Assembly (NCBI RefSeq): GCF_006716265.1
Contig: NZ_VFOS01000005.1
Span: 1-64,000 of the forward strand
Direction: 5' to 3'
Source of the DNA: Rarobacter faecitabidus
GTDB lineage: Bacteria; Actinomycetota; Actinomycetes; Actinomycetales; Cellulomonadaceae
DNA length: 64,000 nt
The position numbers and the translations under genes were made by a program. Of this stretch, positions 27,082 to 36,239 are shown piece by piece. Under the pieces are notes generated by a model that ran no database searches, had not been told where the DNA came from, and saw only the letters and a list, made by a program, of their open reading frames with translations. Position 1 is the first letter of the stretch. Every line of letters starts with the position of its first letter.

Positions 27082-30000
27082 TCAGTTCAGCGTGACCTTG
27101 ATGACGTACGTCGTCTTGCCGATCCTCGCTCCGATGTTCCAGCGCGAGGTGTGGGTCATGATCTCGGTGAACGGCACCGTCAGTTTCCAGATCGGCGTGC
27201 CGGCCTTGGTCTTACCGACCCTCTTGAAGGCGTGCGGTCCATAGCGCGTCGGCGGGTTCGGGGCCTTAGACGCGTTGAGGTAGCGCGGCTGGGTCGGGGA
27301 GACCACGGTCAGGCTGTACGAGCGTCCCGAGCGGACTTGGTACTTGTTCTTGCCCGTCTTCTTCGCGCCCTTGAGCACGACTGAAACCTTAGCCGCTGCA
27401 GGCTTCTTGACCTTGACCTGGGTGGTCGTGGTGCGCGAGTTGCCGGCCTTGTCCGTCGCCGTCGCCTTGAAGGTGACGCGGGTGGTCTTGCCCAGCTTCT
27501 TGCTCGTCACCTTGATCGAGCACTTAGCCACGCCAGAACCCGAGTCGCTCGCCTTGCAGCGAGGCGTGGGGCGCTTCTTGTACGTCTTGTTCTTGACGAC
27601 TCCGCTCAGCCGCACGGCCGGCTTGGTCCGGTCGATCCGAACGGTTGCCGATGCGGTGGCGATCCCGCCGTCGGTCCCGGTGATGGTGCGCGTAACGGTT
27701 GTCGTCTTGGTGTCACCGGTGAGTGTCACCGATGCCGGGCAGGGTCCGCTGAGCGGTGCGCTGCCAGGAGTGCAGGTGAACGCGACCGTCACCGGACCGG
27801 AGTACCAGCCGTTCTTGGGCTTGACGGTTGAAGTCACCTTGGCGACGAGGTTCGGATCAGTGCGCGCGGTCGAGCCGGCCGACCCGGCGAAATTCCCGTT
27901 CGTGGCGTAAACCGCACCGACTTGGCGCGACTTCCCCGCCGGGACGGGGTAGCTCAGCGTGGCAGTCGATTCGTTCGACGACGGCACCAGAGCAGCCGTT
28001 CCCACTGGCGTGCCGTCGACGGTGAAGACGACGGACCCCGTTGGTGCGCCCGTGCCGGGAGCCGTCGTGGCCACCGTGGCGGTGAGATCGGTCTGGCCGA
28101 CGACGACGTTGGTGGTCGTAGCGGCCAGTTCGATCTCGAGCGTGACGGGGGACGACATTCCGACGCCGACCTGAGTGGGCGCACTGGGGGTGAACACCGC
28201 GCTCACCTGGTGGCTTCCTGCGGGCAAGGGGTCACCGGTCGGGGTGGTGATGGGCGGGCCGGTCACCGTGATCGAGGTGGCGGTGGCCACCGCGCTCGCG
28301 TCCGTGAGTTGAACGGGCGCACCCAGATCGGCACCAGCAACGCGGAACTGCACGCTACCGGTGGGCAGATCGCCGCTGGCCAGTGCGACCGTGGCGGTAG
28401 TGGTTTGCGGCGCTTGGCCGTAGACCTGATTCGCGAGCGGTTCGACAGTCACGATTGACGCCACGGTGCCGACGGCGATGGACTGCTGAATCGGAGCGGC
28501 CGCTAGGTAGTCGGCGTTTCCCGCCTGGGTTGCGGTCAGCACGCAGGAGCCGGTGTGATCGAAGGACACCACCGAGGAGGAAATGCTGCATGCCTGCGTG
28601 GTGGTGCCGTAGCCGGAGGTCGCCGCGTCAACGGCGACATTCACTGGCAATCCGGCGTCGCTCGACGCGCCAACGGCGTACGTGTCGCCCGCTACCGCAC
28701 CGGTGTTGGGCGTAGTGGTCCAGCTGAGTGACTGCGCGGCCGCCGAGATGACGATGGTGTGAACCTGCGAGGCGCTCGGGGAAACTCCGTTGGCCGACGA
28801 GAAGGTCACAGAATGCGTTCCGACCTGGCCCGCGGACGGTGTTCCGGTGATAGTGACTGAACCGGGTGTGCTGCCGCTCAGCGTCAGTCCAGCGGGCAGA
28901 ATCCCTGACGTCAGCGTGATGGCCGGTGCCGGGTCTCCCGAGGCGGTCACGGTGAAGCTCGATCCCGTGCCGTAGGTGAAGGCGCTGGTATTCGCGCTGC
29001 TGAACGCCGGGGCGGTGCCCGGGACTGCGGAGACGGCGGCGGAGGCGGTGGATGGTCCCCATGTGCTCGTCGCCCGAACCTGGTAGAAGTACTCGGTTCC
29101 GGTGACGACACCGGTGTCCGTCCAGGTCGTCGTCGCGGCATTGACCGTGGCGATGGGCGTCGTGTCGATAGCAGTGGAACTGGTGCCGCGATAGACCTGG
29201 TAGCCAGTGAGGGTCGCATCGCCGATAGATATGGGCGGGGACCAGGACAGGCTCACAGAGGCGGCGTGACCAGTGGCCGAAACCGACGTGGGCGCCGACG
29301 GTCCAAGCCGAAGTAGCCACAGGTCCGACGAGGGGTTGGTCGAAAAACCACTTGTCAGCAGTAAGCCGCCCGCTTGCGGATCGTAGATCGCGTTCGCGCC
29401 ATAGCGTCCAGGGGGAGCGGTTGGTGTTGTGACCGGCGACCAGTCGTCATCGTCCCAGGCCCAGGTGTCGGACAGGTATCCCTCGTCGTAGTTGTAACCG
29501 CCGAACAGTATCGTGGAGCCGGAGTTGGGGTCACCCGTAACGGCGCCGGTGACGCGGGGGGTCGGGTGGTGACTCGGCGATTCTTGATGCCACTGGGTGC
29601 CGTTCCAGGTCCAGGTATCGCCGTAGAAGTACCCATCGTATCCACCGAAGAGTATGACCCTGCTGGAATTCTGGTCGTAACTGAGCTGCGTGTAGCCGCG
29701 AGCCGAAGGCGCGCTGGGGCTGAACCGCTGAGTCCAGTCGGTGCCATCCCATGTCCACGTGTCGTTTACGGCCCCACTTTGGCTGAAACCGCCGAACATG
29801 ACGACCTCGTGCCTTGCCAAGTCGGTTGCGGCACCGTGAAGGTACCGTCCCGCGGGGATGTGTTGCGGGAAGAGTTGGGTCCAGTCGGTGCCGTCCCATG
29901 TCCACGTGTCGGAGCTGTAGCCATATTCCGTGACTCCGCCGAACAGGAGCAGGTTTCCGTTGCTTGGGTCGAGAACGAGGCTTGCGTACTGGGCGGCCGG

Positions 30001-30321
30001 CGGGTTGTGCGCCGGGAAGAGCTGCGTCCAGTCGGTGCCGTCCCACGTCCAGGTCTGCGTCACGTTGTATCCCGTACTGGTGCTGTTCCCCCCGAAGAGC
30101 ACAGTCTTCCCGCTGGCGGGGTGGTACGCCATCGACGCCCCAATGCGAGTGGAAGGCAGAGACGTGGCGCTTATGTTGGTCCACGTCCCCTGAGATGGGG
30201 CGACAGCCAGCGCGGATGGTGCACCAGTCAACGCCACCGCAGTTATGGCTCCCGTGGCGAGCATCGTCAGCGCCAACAGTAGGGACAGGCGACGCTTCGC
30301 GTCTCGGGCAAGGTCAGTCAT
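27082..30321 (-). CDS. Secreted kelch-repeat / FN3 / Ig-like surface protein
   Basis: From ATG 30321 the protein has about 1079 residues; the ribosome site is poor, and a GTG three codons upstream is an alternative. A signal peptide (about 1-38) is followed by six kelch-like blades (about 45-340) with repeating LFGG and DTWTWDGTDWTQ motifs, a fibronectin type III domain (about 345-440), a putative-Ig domain with AITLTSGILPAGLTLSG, several further Ig-like modules with GTGAPTGSVVFTVDG, and a C-terminal region with FKATATDKAGNS. It is probably extracellular and adhesive or sugar-binding, like galactose-oxidase-type propellers, but no catalytic residues were recognised. It lacks both the operator and the acid-free lysine tail of its neighbours. 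Confidence 0.8.
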   Translation of the reverse strand: MTDLARDAKRRLSLLLALTMLATGAITAVALTGAPSALAVAPSQGTWTNISATSLPSTRIGASMAYHPASGKTVLFGGNSTSTGYNVTQTWTWDGTDWTQLFPAHNPPAAQYASLVLDPSNGNLLLFGGVTEYGYSSDTWTWDGTDWTQLFPQHIPAGRYLHGAATDLARHEVVMFGGFSQSGAVNDTWTWDGTDWTQRFSPSAPSARGYTQLSYDQNSSRVILFGGYDGYFYGDTWTWNGTQWHQESPSHHPTPRVTGAVTGDPNSGSTILFGGYNYDEGYLSDTWAWDDDDWSPVTTPTAPPGRYGANAIYDPQAGGLLLTSGFSTNPSSDLWLLRLGPSAPTSVSATGHAASVSLSWSPPISIGDATLTGYQVYRGTSSTAIDTTPIATVNAATTTWTDTGVVTGTEYFYQVRATSTWGPSTASAAVSAVPGTAPAFSSANTSAFTYGTGSSFTVTASGDPAPAITLTSGILPAGLTLSGSTPGSVTITGTPSAGQVGTHSVTFSSANGVSPSASQVHTIVISAAAQSLSWTTTPNTGAVAGDTYAVGASSDAGLPVNVAVDAATSGYGTTTQACSISSSVVSFDHTGSCVLTATQAGNADYLAAAPIQQSIAVGTVASIVTVEPLANQVYGQAPQTTTATVALASGDLPTGSVQFRVAGADLGAPVQLTDASAVATATSITVTGPPITTPTGDPLPAGSHQVSAVFTPSAPTQVGVGMSSPVTLEIELAATTTNVVVGQTDLTATVATTAPGTGAPTGSVVFTVDGTPVGTAALVPSSNESTATLSYPVPAGKSRQVGAVYATNGNFAGSAGSTARTDPNLVAKVTSTVKPKNGWYSGPVTVAFTCTPGSAPLSGPCPASVTLTGDTKTTTVTRTITGTDGGIATASATVRIDRTKPAVRLSGVVKNKTYKKRPTPRCKASDSGSGVAKCSIKVTSKKLGKTTRVTFKATATDKAGNSRTTTTQVKVKKPAAAKVSVVLKGAKKTGKNKYQVRSGRSYSLTVVSPTQPRYLNASKAPNPPTRYGPHAFKRVGKTKAGTPIWKLTVPFTEIMTHTSRWNIGARIGKTTYVIKVTLN

Positions 30322-30514
30322 GGAGGTCACTCTCGATGGTGTCGGGGCGCGGCAACGACCCGGACAGCAAGCCTGCCATGTACACACGCGATAGGACCTT
30401 GATCCTATAGGCATGATGCACAAAACACTAGGGTGCTGGCACTGCTCGCACGGCGCATCGCCAGCGGCGGTGGGGATACCGGACAGCAAGCCCGCGGCAT
30501 TCTCGCGGGACGAC
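30322..30514. other. Intergenic region upstream of the kelch gene
   Basis: No gene is seen. It contains a direct repeat of CCGGACAGCAAGCC (30360-30373 and 30479-30492) and a small inverted repeat ATAGGA/TCCTAT (30391-30408). Either could be part of the kelch gene promoter; neither resembles the shared glycosidase operator. Confidence 0.4.
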
Positions 30515-30565
30515 AAAAAAGGGGGGGCGCGCGATCCACATGGATCGCGCGCCCCCCCTTTTTTT
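30515..30565 (-). terminator. Very strong terminator after GH92 gene A
   Basis: A perfect 24-bp inverted repeat, from A6G7CGCGCG through its complement C7T6, has a 2-base loop (CA) and starts 6 bp after the stop of the minus-strand GH92 gene. It is symmetrical and could stop transcription from both sides. Confidence 0.92.
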
Positions 30566-30571
30566 GCCAGG

Positions 30572-33500
30572 CTACTTCTTGGCCTTGACCGTCTTGGTCT
30601 TGGACTTCGCGCCGGTGATGTTCTTGGTATCGGATGGCGTGAATACCGCGCGCACCTTGATCGATTTCTTCTTGGTGTACTTCTTAGCGATCTTCACCTT
30701 GATCTTGCCCTTGGCCGATGCCTTGAGGGTGACCTTCTTCGCGGCCTTCTTGCCGACGTAGACCGTCACGCGACCAGCGGGGTACAGCCCATTCGACAGT
30801 TGTGCGACCTTGACCGTGACCGTGGCGGCCTTCTTGCGCTTGTACTTCTTAGCCGAGAAGGACACCTTCTTGGCTTGAGCCTTGACGACCGTGACGGTTA
30901 CCCTGGCGGAAACGGCCGTGGTTCCCACGACACGGGCCGTGACTCCGTGCGCGCCACTGGCCAGGTTGCGCAGGACGAGACTTGCCTGTTCCTTTGAGAT
31001 ATTCGACTTGCCGAGCGAACGGGATCCGAGCAGGAATTCCACCTGACCCGCCACGCCGGCCGAGACCTGCGCGCGGAGCGTCACGGGCTTACCGTAAACG
31101 ACGCGTGCCGGGCTCGCGGAGAGCGCGACGCTGATCTGAGGCCCACCCGGTTCGCCGGGCAGGGCGGTGAACACGATTGTCCGGCTTGCCGTGGCGCCGC
31201 TCTGCTGGCCTGTCGCTGTGATGGTGACCGAACCGGCTGTTGTCTCACCGGGGAGCGACACGGAAATTGTGCCGGTCGCTGTTGCGGTCGTCTGAATCGG
31301 CGACGAGAAACCGAGCGTCACCGTTACGGGCTCGTTTGGCTTGAAGCCCGCGCCCGTCACGGAAACCTGGCTTCCAACCGGGAGGCTCGCCGCAGCCGAG
31401 ATCATTGGTGTGTAGGTTACGCCCACGACGGTGACCGATCTGGTCTCAGAGGCACCAGAGACGGCTCCAATCAGACGTAGGGCGTGATTGCCCGACTCTG
31501 AACCGGAAGGCACGAGCACGGTCATCGTCACGTTGCCGGCCCCGTCCGCGGTACCGGTCCCGACCACGACGTCGTCCAGGTATGCCGTGACCATTTCACC
31601 AGGAACGAAACCGCTTCCGGTGACGGGAATCGATGCGCCCACATCGACTGATCCTGACGGAACGGACGGTGCCGGAGCGACCGAGCTCTCGGTGGCGATA
31701 GGCGTATCTTGCGCGATGGCGAACACGCGACGCTTCTCGTCTGCCTGGCCTGCGCCTGGCAGCGTCACCGACACGATGGTTCGGCCCGATGGAGCGGTGT
31801 ACGGCTGAGTCGAGAAAACGTATGCGCCTGGGTCGGCGTTCTGCTGAACGCGGACCGCGGTCCAGGCGACCTTGACGTTCGTGCCATACGGCTGCAGGGT
31901 GCCGTTGTTCTTGTCACCCGTACCGGACGGGAGTACCCAGTCACCGAAACTCAGGTCGGTCGTCGCGGTGCTGCCGTTGTCAAGAGTGACCTGGGCGGTC
32001 CCATTGGTGTTTCCGTTACGAGCCGAGCCCAGGAACGAGATCTTGGTGGGGTTGCCTGGGACTGCGATTGTCTGACCTGAAGGGACAATCGTGTCGGACA
32101 TGCCCTCGGCGGTCGCCGGGATGTATGCGCTCAGGCCCGCCAGCGTTGCCGAACCGGATACTGTTTGCAGGTTGTGTACCTGCCCGACGGCGAGGCCGGC
32201 CGAGCCCAACTGCTCGCGTATGTAGCCGTTGGACTTGTTGGTCACCGGCTCGAAGTCGGTGTCGCGGACGTTATTGGCAGAGTGCGACTGGATCGTTGTC
32301 GTCGCCAAGAATCCTCCCGCACGGGCGACACGGACGGAGACGTTGAGAGCCTGGCGCTCGCCATCGTTCGTCACCACGGTCAGCGGCAGCGTGTAGTCGC
32401 CGTCCACCATTCCGGGCCCGGCAACGACGCGCAGGGTGGCAATGCCCTTACCTTGTGCGTTGAACGTTCCGGGTGTCGTCAGAGAGGCGGCAAAACCGGC
32501 GGGTACCTCGCTCGCGTCAAGAGTGAACCCACTGGCCGTCGAGGTGACGCGTTGCACGCCGAGGTTGCCCGAGGCATTCGCTCCGGGAGCGACCTTCACA
32601 GGGTTGGCATAGGCGATGACTGGCTGCGAACCATTGTCAAACGACGGTGGCGCATCTGACTCGGCGTTGCCCCACGTGGTCGCATTCGACGACAGCGTGA
32701 AGTCCAGCGTCGTGTTGGCGTCGATCCAGCTGTCAGGCAGGTATGTCTTGGTCTGGGGCGTGCCGTTCACGGACAGGCCGGCGATGTAGCGCTGCGAGGT
32801 TGCACCCGGCGCGTTGATCGTCAGGGTCTTGCCGTTTCCGAGTTCGACCGCCGCCTTCTCGAAGTTCGGCGTGTTGACGGTCATGATCGTCGTGCCCGGC
32901 GTTGCCGGGTAGATGCCCAGGGCTGCCCAGACGTACCAGGCGGACATGGCGCCCAGGTCGTCGTTACCGGGCTCGGCGTAGTCGGGGTTGAACCCGAACA
33001 GGTTGTTACGGATCCCGTCCACGACCTCCTGCGTGCGCCACGGCTTGCCGAGGTAGTTGAATGCCCACGGAGTCGCGAAGTTGGGCTCGTTTCCGGCCCA
33101 CATCTTCGGCACGTTGGCCCCGACGTTGTAGCCGCCTTCCATGAAGGAGTCGAGACGGTTCACGGCGGTCGTACGACCGCCGAGTGCAGCCGCGAGTCCC
33201 TTGAGGTTCTGTGGCACCATCCAGAGGTACTGCTCGGACGTCGCCTCATCGAAGCCGACCTGTCCGTAGCCGGTCACGCCACCCGTCTGGAAACCGCCCG
33301 TGTTGGACGCCCAGTAGCCGAAGCCCTTGGGGGTGGTCTGGCAGTCGGTGACGTCCGGGAAGTGACCCGATGCGTCGCGGGGGGCCAGGCATCCGTTCAG
33401 CGGGTTGATGTGTTGCTGCCATGCGTTGGCACGGTTCCGGAAGACCTCGTCCACGTCCGACGGCACTGTCGATGGCCAGTTGCTCGAGCCGATAGCCCGC

Positions 33501-35305
33501 GCGAACTCACTGATCGCCAGGTCGTCGATGGACCACTCTTGGGCGATCGACGCGCCGGTGACCGCGTGGTCGGTGGAGAATTCCGGGGTCTGCGGAGCGA
33601 AGCCGAGCTCGTTGCGGAGTTTCGCTCCCGGACGAGTGATGCTGTGCGGATTCTGCCCGCCCGTATTCTCGCCCGCGTTATCGCCGAGAGCCCCGTCGTA
33701 CATGTAATGGAGGGCGCGCTTGACGTCGAAGTCTTTGGCACCGAACACGTATGACTGTGCGATCTGGGCGGAAGCGTTGTCACCGGACATCTGCCCGGTT
33801 GAGGCGTTTGCCATGGACCAGCGTGGCAGTTGACCGGAAGCCTCTGCCTGCAGCACGTAGGTCTGCGTGACATCGCTCATCGTGTCGGGCGCGATCATCG
33901 CGGCGAGTGGTGCCCAGGAGCGGTAGGTGTCCCAGTCGGAGTAGTTGGCGTAGACAGCCTTGATGTTCGTGCCGTGCGTGGCATTGGTCTCGGCGATGCT
34001 CTTGATCGTCGGCATGATTTCGGGGCTACCGGTGGTCACACCGGCTGCGCGGAAGTTGAATTTCTCGAAGCCGGGATAGTGGCCATCGACGTCGGAGATG
34101 ACGTTCGGGTGCAGGAACGAGCGGTAGAGCGAGTGGTAGAAAGTCTTGATGTCCCGGGTGGATGCGGAATTGGCGATCTTGACCTTGTTGAGCAGGTCGT
34201 TCCAGCGGCCGTAGGTCTTGGCCCGGACGGCGTTGAACGCGGCCCCGTAGTTGGCATAGGTTTCAGCGCCGCTGACGTCCGTGTAGTCGGGGGTCGGGAT
34301 TTCCGTCGCCAGGTTCAGGGACGAGCCGCCCCGATGATCGCTCGTGGGTGTGGCCTGACCGAGCGCCAGGTCGCCGGTCTTGACGTAGGAGACGGAGAAC
34401 TTGACTCGCACCGTGGTGGTGCCGGACGAGGCAGCGGGGAAGCGCACGTACCCGCCGGCGCGGCTGACGCCTGCGAACTCAGCGTCGGTGTCGCCGCTGC
34501 CGGTGCGCGTCTTGTTCGTGATGGTGGCGTCGTCTTCCTTCCACGCTCCGTATTGGGTGAAATCGGTGTCGAATTTCGCGGTGTAGAAGATCCGGTACTG
34601 GTTGTCCGGGGTCGCGCTGCAGAAGCCCTTGTTCACAGCCCAGCCGGTGACCGTCTTGTTGTTCGGGTTGACGTTGAGCGAACTCTTGATCGCGTCCTTG
34701 CCGTTCATCCGCCCGGCTCGGAACATCAGTGACGGCGTCTGCCCTGCGGGGAAGGTGAACGTGGCGATGCCGGAACGATCGGTCGCAGTCAGTTCGGCGA
34801 CGATGTCGCGGCCGTCGGCATCGGTCGTCGTGACCTTGTAGTAGCCCGGTTCACCCAACTGGGTGTCCCGCTTCAGGTAGTGCTGACGATTCCAGGGCTG
34901 GCCGCTGGTCGGGTTGATGGTGGTGGGAAGCATGGGGAAATTGCCGAAGGCGCCGCAGCCCTGCGATGCGAAATTGACGGCGAATCCCTGAAGCCGGTTG
35001 TTCCCGCCGTTGTCTCCCCAGCGGTAGCCAGCACCGTTGCTTCCATTGGATGGCGAGAACTGGACCATGCCGAAGGGCGTTGCCGGTCCGGGGAAGTTGT
35101 TGATGTCGCCAACGACTTGACCGCCGGTTCCCGTCCCCGCGAGTGTGTTCACGTAACTGGCCGGATTGGTGACAAAGCCGGGATCAGCATTCGCTGCGGG
35201 CGTGCTGGTTGCAAGGGTCACGATGAGTGCCGCGATGGCGGACAGGGTCGGAATACTTCGGCGCAGGCGAAGGATAGACCTGCTCTGAGTCTGATTGTGT
35301 GACAC
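30572..35305 (-). CDS. GH92 exo-alpha-mannosidase A (catalytic Glu present)
   Basis: From GTG 35305 (GGAGATAG upstream) the protein has about 1577 residues. A signal peptide (1-40) precedes the GH92 domain (about 45-885) with FPGPATPFGMVQFSP, YHSLYRSFLHPN, YSDWDTYR, GNEPNFATPW and GNDDLGAMSAWYVW. The likely general acid is Glu740 and the acidic pair is Asp782-Asp783. Beyond it come a NEW3-like module (about 905-995), an FGDW beta-sandwich (about 1010-1200), two IPT/TIG-like modules, an Ig-like module (about 1388-1470) and the lysine-rich tail (about 1472-1577). GH92 enzymes are Ca2+-dependent inverting exo-alpha-mannosidases. Linkage specificity is not known. It has its own promoter with operator. 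Confidence 0.9.
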   Translation of the reverse strand: MSHNQTQSRSILRLRRSIPTLSAIAALIVTLATSTPAANADPGFVTNPASYVNTLAGTGTGGQVVGDINNFPGPATPFGMVQFSPSNGSNGAGYRWGDNGGNNRLQGFAVNFASQGCGAFGNFPMLPTTINPTSGQPWNRQHYLKRDTQLGEPGYYKVTTTDADGRDIVAELTATDRSGIATFTFPAGQTPSLMFRAGRMNGKDAIKSSLNVNPNNKTVTGWAVNKGFCSATPDNQYRIFYTAKFDTDFTQYGAWKEDDATITNKTRTGSGDTDAEFAGVSRAGGYVRFPAASSGTTTVRVKFSVSYVKTGDLALGQATPTSDHRGGSSLNLATEIPTPDYTDVSGAETYANYGAAFNAVRAKTYGRWNDLLNKVKIANSASTRDIKTFYHSLYRSFLHPNVISDVDGHYPGFEKFNFRAAGVTTGSPEIMPTIKSIAETNATHGTNIKAVYANYSDWDTYRSWAPLAAMIAPDTMSDVTQTYVLQAEASGQLPRWSMANASTGQMSGDNASAQIAQSYVFGAKDFDVKRALHYMYDGALGDNAGENTGGQNPHSITRPGAKLRNELGFAPQTPEFSTDHAVTGASIAQEWSIDDLAISEFARAIGSSNWPSTVPSDVDEVFRNRANAWQQHINPLNGCLAPRDASGHFPDVTDCQTTPKGFGYWASNTGGFQTGGVTGYGQVGFDEATSEQYLWMVPQNLKGLAAALGGRTTAVNRLDSFMEGGYNVGANVPKMWAGNEPNFATPWAFNYLGKPWRTQEVVDGIRNNLFGFNPDYAEPGNDDLGAMSAWYVWAALGIYPATPGTTIMTVNTPNFEKAAVELGNGKTLTINAPGATSQRYIAGLSVNGTPQTKTYLPDSWIDANTTLDFTLSSNATTWGNAESDAPPSFDNGSQPVIAYANPVKVAPGANASGNLGVQRVTSTASGFTLDASEVPAGFAASLTTPGTFNAQGKGIATLRVVAGPGMVDGDYTLPLTVVTNDGERQALNVSVRVARAGGFLATTTIQSHSANNVRDTDFEPVTNKSNGYIREQLGSAGLAVGQVHNLQTVSGSATLAGLSAYIPATAEGMSDTIVPSGQTIAVPGNPTKISFLGSARNGNTNGTAQVTLDNGSTATTDLSFGDWVLPSGTGDKNNGTLQPYGTNVKVAWTAVRVQQNADPGAYVFSTQPYTAPSGRTIVSVTLPGAGQADEKRRVFAIAQDTPIATESSVAPAPSVPSGSVDVGASIPVTGSGFVPGEMVTAYLDDVVVGTGTADGAGNVTMTVLVPSGSESGNHALRLIGAVSGASETRSVTVVGVTYTPMISAAASLPVGSQVSVTGAGFKPNEPVTVTLGFSSPIQTTATATGTISVSLPGETTAGSVTITATGQQSGATASRTIVFTALPGEPGGPQISVALSASPARVVYGKPVTLRAQVSAGVAGQVEFLLGSRSLGKSNISKEQASLVLRNLASGAHGVTARVVGTTAVSARVTVTVVKAQAKKVSFSAKKYKRKKAATVTVKVAQLSNGLYPAGRVTVYVGKKAAKKVTLKASAKGKIKVKIAKKYTKKKSIKVRAVFTPSDTKNITGAKSKTKTVKAKK

Positions 35306-35374
35306 GAAACTATCTCCATCGGCGTTGATGTTGACGACTGTCTGCGAATCGCTTCGGACGCGGCACATGCCTCC

Positions 35375-35422
35375 TGACAGCGTTGTCATCCGAGAGTAGC
35401 GCAATCCGTCGGCGCTGGGCAA
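35375..35422 (-). promoter_or_regulatory. Promoter with LacI-type operator, GH92 gene A
   Basis: Read on the minus strand: TTGCCC (35422-35417), 18-bp spacer, TACTCT (35398-35393), then the perfect palindrome TGACAACGCTGTCA (35388-35375) starting four bases after the -10. The GTG start is 70 bp further. Confidence 0.75.
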
Positions 35423-35552
35423 GGAGCCTGACTCCACGGGTAACTCAATGATGGTGGCGAGTTAGAGCAGGATCTCGCGAAGACATCGTCGGTATGCGCC
35501 AGGCAGTGTCTTCCTGGGGCAGAGGCCCCTCGTTGTAGCAGATCGCCGGACG

Positions 35553-36137
35553 CTAGATTCCCGGCTCTCGGGGTCTGTCGGTCCGAGCGGCCAGATTGGC
35601 GGAGGGCTCGTCCAAGCTCCCACTATCCGGCCGCCTGCGATGCACACAAACAATGGTCAAGGCTCCCACGAGGATCACGCCTGCGGTAGCCGCGATGCCG
35701 ACGGGACCCGCGGCCCATGCGCGGACCGCACTCCAGAACACGGAAAACCCGATCGTTCCCCACACGACCGCCCACGCCGCCGCGCCCGGTATGGACGCGA
35801 TCGTGAAGCGGAAGTACGGCATCTTGATGAGGCCAGCCGCGATGAGGATGGCGGTCTGCAGGCCGACTGCGACGTACGCAACCGTGACTGCGGGGGTGCC
35901 CCACCTGCGCAATATCCGCAGGGCACTGTCGGTGGTGGGGGCGTCAAGCCAGCGTGCGACGCGTTGCGCCGCACGCCCGGAGTCGTGGTGTACCCCGGCT
36001 TCGGCTCCTCTCACGGCGAGCCGGGCGATCCAGTACGTGCCGTGGCTGCGCAGCATCACGATGACGAACAAAGCCACCAGGGCTGTCCAGAGCGGCGCGC
36101 CCGAGGGGAGTCCCGGAACAGAAACCTCGGCGGCCAC
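35553..36137 (-). CDS. Small DedA/VTT-type membrane protein
   Basis: The 194-residue protein from a GTG has about four hydrophobic segments. The segment RRWGTPAVTVAYVAVGLQTAIL plus KMPYFRFTIASIPGAAAW (split here) matches the VTT (DedA/TVP38) pattern of reentrant helix and conserved Arg/Phe-rich loop. DedA proteins are implicated in membrane lipid flipping and envelope integrity. The hydrophilic C-terminal tail is short. No ribosome site is strong. It lies between two GH92 units without the shared operator. Confidence 0.7.
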   Translation of the reverse strand: MAAEVSVPGLPSGAPLWTALVALFVIVMLRSHGTYWIARLAVRGAEAGVHHDSGRAAQRVARWLDAPTTDSALRILRRWGTPAVTVAYVAVGLQTAILIAAGLIKMPYFRFTIASIPGAAAWAVVWGTIGFSVFWSAVRAWAAGPVGIAATAGVILVGALTIVCVHRRRPDSGSLDEPSANLAARTDRPREPGI

Positions 36138-36184
36138 CCAACAAGTCTATCGGCGTGGCCTTCGCGTTCGCTGAGGAAAGCTGC

Positions 36185-36234
36185 AAGAAAGTGGGGGCGC
36201 GCGAACCGGACGATTCGCGCGCCCCCACTTTCTT
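36185..36234 (-). terminator. Strong terminator after GH92 gene B
   Basis: A perfect 21-bp inverted repeat starting AAGAAAGTGGGGGCGCGCGA, with an 8-base loop, lies 6 bp after the GH92 B stop. It closely resembles the GH92 A terminator core. Confidence 0.9.
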
Positions 36235-36239
36235 GATGG

